A program made the translations under genes and the position numbers. This document shows, piece by piece, positions 56,113-64,000 of a stretch of 64,000 bases of DNA (position 1 is its first letter; each line of letters begins with the position of its first letter). The notes under the pieces are model-generated. The model was not told the DNA's origin. It saw only the letters and a list, made by a program, of their open reading frames with translations, and ran no database searches. Location: NCBI GenBank assembly GCA_947650285.1, contig CANTFL010000090.1, forward strand, positions 496,001-560,000, written 5' to 3'. This stretch comes from Hyaloperonospora brassicae (taxonomy: Eukaryota; Oomycota; Peronosporomycetes; Peronosporales; Peronosporaceae).

Positions 56113-56557
56113 TGTAACGGGATGAGTCAGTTACATAAAAATTGGTACGGAAGTACTAATTTTTTAATATTATCTGTTTTGATAATATTTAATTAACATC
56201 ACTCGAAATGAGTGATGTTGTCGGATTATTATCGCTAAGGATAATATTCGTGGAGGGGTCCACTTCTCGGTTGATGTACGGTGTACATCAACACACTCAA
56301 CCATCAATAGCGGCTGGACGCGCGCAATGGGTGGTGATCAAGGGACCCACATAGTAGAAGATAGTTTAATATATCTAGAGTAAGTCAAAGATGATTTATT
56401 GACGCTATAACCATATTCAATAAACAGGTCTACTTTTCCCTCAAGACAGAGCTTTCGAATTCTGTTTTACCTACCGCTTTCTCGGTTGCCCTGTGTACGC
56501 TTGTCGGGCACACGTCACCCTTGCGTTAAGTTCACGCAAGGGGTGTGCCCCGTTACA
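56113..56557 (+). repeat. 5' LTR of GypC
   Basis: 445 bp, starts TGTAACGGGA and ends CCCCGTTACA. It contains the shared GCGCGCAATGGGTGGTGA core (about 56320-56337) and a CCCTTGCG...CGCAAGGG hairpin near the 3' end. The PBS follows at 56560-56575. Confidence 0.93.
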
Positions 56558-56605
56558 CCTGGCGGCACTTCGTCGTTCTTCCAGCGATCAAAAATATTAT
56601 CTATC

Positions 56606-57767
56606 ATGAACATGATGGATAAGGTAGAAAGATTTTACGTGACGCGTGAAGGCTTCGCACATTTGAGTGACCTCGAATGGGCCGCGGTAGGGCGAATGGG
56701 CTCCACCGTAAGCGAAATTGGTGTTACCGCTATGTTGAAATCTCTTAACAGAGACCAACAGAATTGCCTCCATCGCCAGGTTCAACCCATATGAACTTGC
56801 TACCGAACGGGGAAAAAATCTTGCTTTAGCAGCACGGCTCTCAACCGGGCGAGCATTTGAGAGAACTCGGTGCTCATCAGAGTGAGCTGTTGAGACAGCA
56901 GCAATTCCATGCTGCTGTGGGCGGGACGGCACATGCGCGTCGTCCCGAAGTCATGAAAGTTGGCATCTCCAAGTACAGTGGAGTCCCTAAAGACTCCCTG
57001 TTACTGTGTTTTGTTGAACTCGACCGATCCTTAAGGGCTCGTCGCGTCGACGATGCGCAAATGAAACTCACATTTGCTCAAACCCACTTGGCAGGGCGTG
57101 CCAAAACTTGGTCCCTGGGACTCGAGAGTAGCGACCCACAAGTGTTTAGATCGCTAGATGACTTCAAGTCCCGGCTCAGACAAACGTTTGAGCCGCCACG
57201 GGCTGAGTTCAGGGCTCGTTCAGAGCGCGTTCAGAGCTCCTGAAACTCAAGCAGGGTAAGCGTGATGTGCACGCTTACGCTCAATACATACGACTCCTCG
57301 CGAGTAATATAACTGCTAACCCAGTCCATGAACACACATTGATTACGGTGTTCATGCAAGGGCTCGCAGAAGGGCCCGTAAGGAGCCACCTGTTCCTCCT
57401 TGATCTGAATACGCTTGAAGAGATATCAGCCGCGTAACAGGAAGACTTTAGCATGCGACAGGCTCATGCTATCTCAAACTCTTATTGTCCACCAAGACGA
57501 CAAGAGATCGGAGGTCCAGAACCAATGGACCTCTGCTGTGTTGAGATCGAGAGACCTCGCTCTTTAAACAACAAGCGATTGCAGAAGTGCAATCGCTATC
57601 AGAAGTTAGGGCACTACGCATACGAGTGTAGTGCTCCACGCCCAGTACCAAACAGTACTGAACGAAATGGACGACCTTTTGCCAGAAAGGGCAATGGGCG
57701 TGGGTCCAGCGCTGTTGCGAAGCCGCAACAGCGAGACGGACCATCAAAAAATGGTCGGGGTCAGTAG
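56606..57767 (+). pseudogene. gag: GypC gag, frameshifted
   Basis: ATG 56606 opens a gag related to GypA (GFAHLSDLEWAAVGRMGSTV), with breaks near 56.79 and 57.24 kb and a stop at 57435. The capsid-like part is visible at 56857-57243. The zinc knuckle is damaged: it reads CNRYQKLGHYAYEC, with Tyr for the second Cys. The basic tail and terminal TAG are as in GypA. Confidence 0.8.
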
Positions 57768-57789
57768 GGGCGGAGCGCCCTACTGATCC
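57746..57789 (+). promoter_or_regulatory. -1 frameshift signal of GypC
   Basis: Heptamer A AAA AAT (57746-57752), 5-nt spacer, then a 12-bp stem (57758-57769 with 57778-57789) with one G-T(U) pair. Same geometry as GypA and pol is again in the -1 frame. Confidence 0.75.
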
Positions 57790-59094
57790 AGCAACCTCAA
57801 GAAAATTTGCAAATCTCTTGACGAAAGTTGCTCCAGATACACAATCATTGTGTGTCTCTGCACCTAGTGATGACGTTTCGCTCATCACCTTGAAGTTGGA
57901 AGCGAAAAATGATTTTTCGCTTCGTGCCTTAGTAGACTGTGGGGCGTCGAACAACTTTGTTCGTCGCCAGTCACTAGAGGGTCGTAGGCTCAAGTTCGTT
58001 GAGCGCGACATTCTCCTCACGAGGATGACGGTGCGCCTTGCAACAGGCGCATCGATTACCGTTGAGAAAAGTGTAGTAGGAATCCACTACACGTTGGAGG
58101 GCGAACAGTACGATGATGACTTCATCGTACTGGATCTGGATGACAAATTTGATGTCATCCTGGGATTACCTTGGCTCAGAAGGTACGAGCCAAGAGTGAG
58201 CTGGCAGCATCGATCCGTGAAGATGCCTTCCGCTTGTTCATCAGGTGGCCATCTGATGAACATCTTGGAGCGTCCACAAGCGTGTGGATGTTCTTCGAGT
58301 GAGTGCGATGGCCTCACTTGCGGTTCGTTCGTTCGCACGACCGCACAAGATCACAGTGTAGTTGATCACTACACTGTGGAGCAAGCTCCCGGCGGCTGTG
58401 CAGAAGTACAGGCTGCGCCGAAGGTCCACCACTCGAATAAGTCGAGTGGACCGGGACATGGATGCATGCCTAGCGGGCAGCATCTTAGACAAAGAAACCT
58501 GTTGCCTTCAAAGGGCAACATGGACATCCTAGGTCGACTGGAGAGTCGACCGTAGAGGATCGGTGCCTGACTGTGGTTGCACAGCCACAGTCAGAAGACG
58601 TCGAGGGAATAAGTCCCCACATACTTGAGGAAGGAATTCCTCAAGAGTCACTTGCTGATGGGTCAGGCCCTCATCAACCTGTGGAAGCAAGTTCCCAGGA
58701 ATTAACAGAGACGTTGAACGTCTTTGTTAATGACGGATCAAGCGTAGGCGCTTATACGCTTGATCTGATTGTGCCTCCGAAGTTAACTTCGGAGATAACT
58801 CAGTTGCCAACGCTAGAACCGAAACGGTTCTTGCGTGATCTGCGTAGTGGCAAAGTCAAGCAGATCTGCATACTCGTCACAGAGGATGAGCATGTGGCCG
58901 ATATTCGGTCGGCAACAGTATTTGCTGAGAACGAACGGGTTCTCAGCAGCTCATCGATGGACGAAAGTGTCATCGATGAGAAGACTCGGATTGAGAGATA
59001 TGAATCTCAATCCTGGAAGTCGCTTCAGAAAAATCCTTTGTTTAAGTATTTGGTCGAATTCAAGGATTTGTTCCCTGAATCCGTGCCTTGCTAG
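57753..59094 (+). pseudogene. GypC protease and linker, frameshifted
   Basis: The protease (LRALVDCGASNNFVRRQ and FDVILGLPWLRRYEP) is intact in 57818-58555. The frame is then broken, and the linker to RT continues in another frame (58573-59094). It ends in the same TAG as GypA before the RT region. The extra segment 58.38-58.70 kb falls in the linker. Confidence 0.85.
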
Positions 59095-60445
59095 TTGCAT
59101 AAGGACAAAGGCACTCGACACGAGATCGAGCTCAAACCGGGCTCGAAATATTGTGTCATGAAGCAGTGTCCACTGCCTCGTGAACAAGTACTAGCGAGCG
59201 ACAAATTCTTTGCCGATCGCTTAGCAGCGGGCCATGTGAGGGAATCGACTTCACCTCACAGATCTCCGACCTTCTGTGTGCGAAAGGCCACAGGAGAGTG
59301 GCGGATAGTGCACGCATTCAACAAATTGAATGCTACAATGGGACCGGCTCAGACGCCGATACCGAGGAAGGACGTCATCATAGATGGTATGTCAAAGAGT
59401 ACCATCTTTTCGTCCATGGTTTTGATGGATGGATTCTATCAGATCTCATTGCGTGAACGGGATATCCCGTACACGGCAGTGAGCACCCCCAGCGGTATGA
59501 TGTGGGTGTGGCTAGTGATGCCACAGGAGCTGAGCAATGCCCCTGCAACGTTCAACAGATGTGTTACAAATCTGTTGAGACCGGTGCGAGACCTCGCACC
59601 GAGTTACTTCGACGATGTGTTCGTCCATAGTCAGGCTATGGACGGAAGGACGGACGTTGAAGTTCATAGAACTCACGTTCGTCAAGTCCTTCAACTTATG
59701 CGCAAGTAAAAGTTTTATGCCAACCTCAAGAAGCGTATATTCGCGGCTAGCGAAATTTTACTTCTTGGGTGCATCGTTGGCAAACACGGCGTCCGCCCTG
59801 ATCCCGAAAAGATCAAGGTGATCACCAACTGGCCAGTGCCAGTCGATGTCAAGGGACTAAGGAAGTTCCTTGGCTTAGCGGCGTACTTGCATAAGTACTC
59901 GCGCGACTACGCCGAGATGACTGTTCATCTTTCTTGCTTGCTCGAGAAAAATGTTAAGTGGTCATGGAACGCTGAGTGCCAGCGTTCCTTTGAGGGTATC
60001 AAGCAAAGCTTTATGCAATCGCCGATCTTAGCGATTGCAGATCAGGACAGACCATTTCATGTGGTCTGTGACGACAGCGATTTTGCGATCGGTTGTGCGT
60101 TGATGCAGTATGACACATATGGCGAAGAACGAGTCATCTGATATCAGTCGCGTCAGCTGCAAGCAGCTGAGCGTAATTACCCAGTGCATGACAAGCAACT
60201 CCTTGCCATGAAATATGCACTGGCTAAGTTCCGGGTCTATCTCTTGGGAGATAGACCGTCCATTGTCGATACGGACCATGCGTCATTACGCACGGCCGTA
60301 AACAGCCTACACCTCTCGCAAAGAATGGCGAGGTGGCTTTCTTTCTTCGTGGAATACGACTTCTCCGTGGAGTAGAAACCAGGACGACTCAATGTCGTCG
60401 CTGATGCGCTTTCACGCCGACCCTATTTTGAGCCAAACGCGCAAT
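59095..60445 (+). pseudogene. GypC reverse transcriptase and RNase H, broken
   Basis: RT is one open frame to 59709 without the GypA insertion, but motif A reads FSSMVLMDGFYQI, so the first catalytic Asp is Val. YFDDVFVHS is intact. A TAA at 59707 separates the thumb/connection region. RNase H (VVCDDSDFAIGCALMQY) is broken by TGA at 60139 and ends with the TAG at 60373, which is shared with GypA. Confidence 0.88.
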
Positions 60446-60495
60446 CCAACAGTGACGATGATCCCACTGTTTTAACACTTAAAGTCACTATTTCA

Positions 60496-62079
60496 TTGTC
60501 CAGTGTACCTGACGATGTGCAGAAAGCCTACGCAGAAGATAAGGATCTTCTGATTTTAATGGATCATCTGGTAAATTTATCTCGTATATCATTTAAAAAT
60601 TTATTGGCTTTGTACCGATCCTCATCGGATCGGTATACAACACGCAACGGGCTGCTTAATTATACATACGTTGACGGCGACACGCTTCGTGTCGTCCTTC
60701 CGGCTCATAACAACTTGCGCTTGCGCATCATGTATGAGTGTCACGATGCACCATCTGGTGGTCATCGGGGTAAGGAAAAGACTTATCTTACGGTAAGTCA
60801 TAACTTTTACTGGTCCCGCCAGTAGCAGTTTACGCGCAAGTACAAACGTGCTTGCGATTTTTGCCAACGGGTGAAGCACAGTCCTTCATCCCGTGCACCT
60901 ATAAAGACTCTACCGTTCCCGGCAGAGATCTGGCAGTCCGTTTCAATGGAATTCGGCTTCGGTTTCCCCGAAGACGTTCGCGATAATAATGGTTTTCTTG
61001 TCTTTGTGGATAGTTTCAGCAATATGGTCCATCTTGCTGCTGTGTCCGAGTCGATCACAGCACACAGATGTGCTCGTGTCTTTATCGACACGATTTTTCG
61101 TCTTAACGAATTACCCCGTGAACTCGTATCCGACTGTGACCCTCGGATCACAGCTGAGTTTCGGAAATCCGTTTTCCGTTTACTCGGAGCGCGATTAAAG
61201 ATGTCAACATCTAAACATCCGGACACAGATGGTCAGACAAAACGTGCAAACCGTGTCCTCAAAGAGATGCTTCGAAGATACGTCCACTCGTTTTCAAGTT
61301 AAAGAGAATTCCTATCCATTGTGGAATTGGACATCAATAATCCGGTGCATGCTTCAACGCACACACACCGTTCTTCGTGAATGGCTTGCGCCATCCACGT
61401 CTGCCCACCCTTTCAGAGTGTAAATCTTTGATAAGGGGGGAGAGTCTCGCTCAATCAACAACCGCTCTGGATCTTGCTCATCACGTGTCGACGCTAACTT
61501 TGTCACATATGATGCCAATGTCGATCAGGTCGACATCGACGAAGAAGATCACCTCAATCATAGCGAAAACGCTATTACTATCTCAGATGATGATGACGAT
61601 GCTGGTATATTCAGCATCGGCAACGACTATCCCAGAGAGGATGACACCATCCTTGCTGATGAACAGAAAGAGGAAAGCACTCTTTCTGCAATTCGCACAA
61701 GGACATCTGAACAAAACAACGCCGGGTCAGCAGACGGATTTCTACTGACTCGCGAAGCAGCAGTCCGTTTCGTTTGGAATTTTATCGCATACGCGGCGGA
61801 CCGTCAGAAACGGAACGCTGACAAGAATGGAAGGGAAAATATACATTTATTTGTCGAAGGCGACTTAGTCTTACTATCTACGGTTTACCTACTTATACAA
61901 GTAGTGACTAACGTGTGCAGCAGTAAACTACTGCACAAGTATATCGGTCCCTTTCGTGTGCTGAACCGACAGGGTAACCCATACACGATCGAGCTGCCAC
62001 GTAGGATGCGCACGCATCCTACGTTCTACGCAAGGCGCCTCCGCCCGTACTGTCAGTACGAGCCCTCTTTCTTACGATA
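60496..62079 (+). pseudogene. GypC integrase, broken and catalytically altered
   Basis: The zinc-binding start (YECHDAPSGGHRGKEK ... ACDFCQRVK) has a stop between its halves. In the core the first Asp is Glu (SMEFGFGFP), the second is kept (LVSDCDPRIT) and the final Glu is Lys (QTKRANRVLK). The acidic insert and the KYIGPFRVL module follow, ending RLRPYCQYEPSFLR and a TAA at 62077. Confidence 0.85.
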
Positions 62080-62094
62080 AAGATAGCGCCCACG

Positions 62095-62447
62095 TTCAAA
62101 AACCTCCATCAGAATTTTGCGCTCGCGCTCCAAAAGTTCAACCTGGACGCGCACATCAGATATCTCTCCGTTTATTTAAAATATCTCTCCGCGAGATGTC
62201 GCCAGCTCACCCACGAGGGAGCGGACATCGCGCTCGGCCTGCAGCTACGCGCCCGCATACTCAGCACGGTCCTTCGCACGGTCCGTCTTGCGGTCTTTGC
62301 GGTGCTTCCGCAAAGAATTATTCATAGCGTAACGCCTGTCCCTCTCGTGCTACAAATTATCGCGCAATTGATCGATTGAGCGACCCATCTCGTAAGGATC
62401 GAGATGGTGACCAGAACGATTGGAGGAGGTCTTTCCTCCTTCTTGCA
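62095..62447 (-). pseudogene. Antisense ORF B of GypC (coiled coil), three stops
   Basis: The antisense frame matches the GypA coiled-coil ORF: GHHLDPYEMGRSIDQLRDNL, a stop, HERDRRYAM, RAKDRAEY, a stop, LQAERDVRSLVGELATSRGE, a further stop, and LLERERKILMEVFERGRYL. It has one copy of the 34-residue unit where GypA has two. Family unknown. Confidence 0.55.
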
Positions 62448-62465
62448 TCCTTTGATTGACTCACA

Positions 62466-62642
62466 CGGTGGTGAACGCTTCGTTGTGGAGAGTATCTTGA
62501 AACACCGTGACGATTCAGGATCACGGACCAGTTACCTCGTCCAGTGGCGGGGATATCCACCCTCTTAGAAAAGCTGGGAGCCCCGCTTCAATCTGATGAT
62601 GGATGTGTCCGGTTTCGTCAAGCAGTACGATGAGACGCACCC
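62466..62642 (+). pseudogene. GypC chromodomain, one stop
   Basis: GGERFVVESILKHRDDSGSR continues TSYLVQWRGYPPS, a TAG, then KSWEP, matching the GypA chromodomain. Confidence 0.7.
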
Positions 62643-63795
62643 TTTGCTAGTGGAGGGCCATCTTCGTACGAACGATCGTCGCGGCCATAATAAAATTGCA
62701 AATTTTATCCCTTCGCGCATATCAGACGAGATGCGCGCTCTCCAGTAGGACTGATTAAGGAGGTACGCCTCCTTGGGGGCGCGAACTGAGTTGTCAACAC
62801 AACTCAGACACTTGTCTCCCCACGAGAGGCAAGGTAAACCTGCCTCTCGAGACAATCGGTGTAATTCATACCTTGCACCGACATGCGACTTCTGTTCAAA
62901 CCTGCTGCGAGCAGCATCGAGTTTGTCCAGCCAAGACTGTCGACCAACAGTCAAAATGTTGGCGACAAATGCGTTCCACGCCTGCACCAACGAGTGCGGG
63001 TATTTCTTCTTGTTGAAGTGGAACCATCGATGTCTGAAAAAGACATCGATGTAGAAATCATACTCAGTACGATGATACTTTGCACTGACACCAAGACCTT
63101 GAATTTTCGACGATTGAAAGAGTGGGATCTGACAGCCCCCAGTGGTATAACTATACCACTCTCTCTGCTCTCTCTAAGATGGCATCCATGGCTTGCGCTC
63201 AGGAGCAGATCGGATAGAAACAAACCTGCTTCTTTTAAGTGGTGCCAATGTAACCGGCACCACTATCACGGATATGGCTACGATAACTCCGTACGCAGTC
63301 ACCGACACCCACATGAGTACTTACGTCCTATTGTTGCACGCTTTCATCATCCAAATACGAGCGCGATCGGTTCGATCCCGGTGACGAGTTCTCGACCCCG
63401 TCGGATGAACCGAATATATGGTACTGCAGCTCTTTGTCGAGACTACCGCGAGGCGCAGCAGTCATGGTTTCTGCGACCTTCCGGTCGGGCTTTACAGACG
63501 ATTTCGAGTCGGACGGTGCGTCCGACTCGCATGAATAGACCACGTCTATATCGAGGCCATGGTCCATCGGACTACCACCCGCAGCAGACCCTGCGGGTAA
63601 AGAAGCTGCACGTAGATGACCACGTGCACCTGCAACTACGAAAGTTGCAGGCTTTTTGTCAGAAACAGCAGGCCGATAACCACCTGCTGCTAGATCTTGT
63701 GCGGTTTGGCCTCCGGCTACACGCATTTGTGCAGCCGCTTTAGTCGCGGCCTTGCTCGTCATGGTCTGCGAAGTGGAATTGAAAAGGAAAACCAA
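62565..63795 (-). pseudogene. Antisense ORF A of GypC, two long pieces
   Basis: The N-terminal piece (63795-63328, 155 codons) is Ala/Gly-rich with an acidic patch, like the GypA protein. After a frameshift the core continues from about 63130 to 62565: IPLFQSSKIQGLGVSA, EYDFYIDVFFRHRWF, AWNAFVANILTVGRQSWLDK, GARYELHRLS and SCVDNS. These align with GypA-1 and GypA-2. The 286-codon sense frame 62883-63743 is the mirror of this gene and is less conserved. Confidence 0.6.
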
Positions 63796-63879
63796 TAAGT
63801 GCTTCTCGACCCCAGAGCGACACGACGGTTGTCACTCTGTCACAGCCAATCATATCATTCACTATAGTGAATGATGCTT

Positions 63880-64000
63880 GAGGGAGGAGTGATGTAACGG
63901 GGTGAGTCAGTTACATAAAAATTGGTACGGAAGTACTAATTTTTTAATATTATCTGTTTTGATAATATTTAATTAACATCACTCGAAATGAGTGATGTTG
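63880..64000 (+). repeat. Polypurine tract and start of the 3' LTR of GypC
   Basis: GAGGGAGGAGTGA (63880-63892) abuts the LTR starting at 63893. The 108 visible LTR bases equal the 5' LTR except for one A/G difference. Confidence 0.9.

Larger units (their letters stand above)
56113..64000 (+). mobile_element. GypC: related Gypsy element, truncated by window end
   Basis: Same gene order as GypA-1: 5' LTR 56113-56557, PBS, gag, frameshift signal, protease, RT, RNase H, integrase, chromodomain, antisense ORFs, PPT, and the first 108 bp of the 3' LTR. The two LTRs differ at one of the 108 comparable bases, so insertion is recent, yet the coding region has many lesions. LTR and gag are well diverged from GypA, whereas about 58.7-60.4 kb is nearly identical to GypA, which suggests a mosaic. 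An extra segment around 58.38-58.70 kb is absent from GypA. Confidence 0.93.

Noticed and set aside
62883..63743. 286-codon sense ORF in GypC
   Set aside because: It mirrors antisense ORF A. The matching GypA sense frame is broken and less similar, so constraint is on the other strand.

Overview
The window looks like nuclear DNA of an oomycete, most likely a Phytophthora or downy-mildew relative. The evidence is a secreted RxLR-dEER effector gene with an oomycete-type Inr/FPR core promoter, Gypsy retrotransposons, a LINE and hAT transposon relics, and a contrast between GC-balanced repeat-rich DNA (about 4.8-44 kb, 56-64 kb) and AT-rich gene-poor DNA (1-4.8 kb, 44.7-55 kb). I recognise no housekeeping gene.

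Layout. 1-7.1 kb: decayed transposon DNA, with a hAT transposase (DUF659-type) relic near 2.1-3.0 kb and a retroelement RNase H relic at 6.3-6.9 kb. 7.1-38.6 kb: a large inverted duplication. Left arm 7107-16488 reappears reverse-complemented as 20382-29474 plus 38275-38581. Each arm carries a repeat unit (R) and most of one Gypsy element (GypA-1 on +, GypA-2 on -). The 3.9-kb asymmetric spacer holds the 3' LTR of GypA-1, a Gln/Pro-rich pseudogene, a third partial R copy and a divergent LTR that makes GypA-2 a chimera. An 8.8-kb open LINE (29475-38274) sits in the right arm, flanked by a 17-bp target-site duplication; the left arm keeps the empty site. 38.6-44.7 kb: low-copy-looking DNA with a 360-aa RxLR effector and perhaps one small spliced gene. 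44.7-55 kb: AT-rich, no recognisable gene. 56.1-64 kb: a third, related Gypsy element (GypC), cut off by the window end in its 3' LTR.

The Gypsy elements share: LTR, PBS, gag with a zinc knuckle, a -1 frameshift signal (A-run, 5-nt spacer, 12-bp hairpin), protease, RT-RNase H, integrase with a GPF module, then a separate chromodomain ORF. Two antisense reading frames lie between the integrase end and the 3' LTR. The antisense proteins are recognisably conserved between the diverged GypA and GypC families, so they look like real genes.

The most unusual signal: the Gypsy elements, LTRs and coding regions alike, are packed with short perfect hairpins (8-12 bp stems, mostly 2-13 nt loops), far above chance. 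Some show paired, compensating base changes between GypA and GypC. I did not see this in the LINE or the effector gene.
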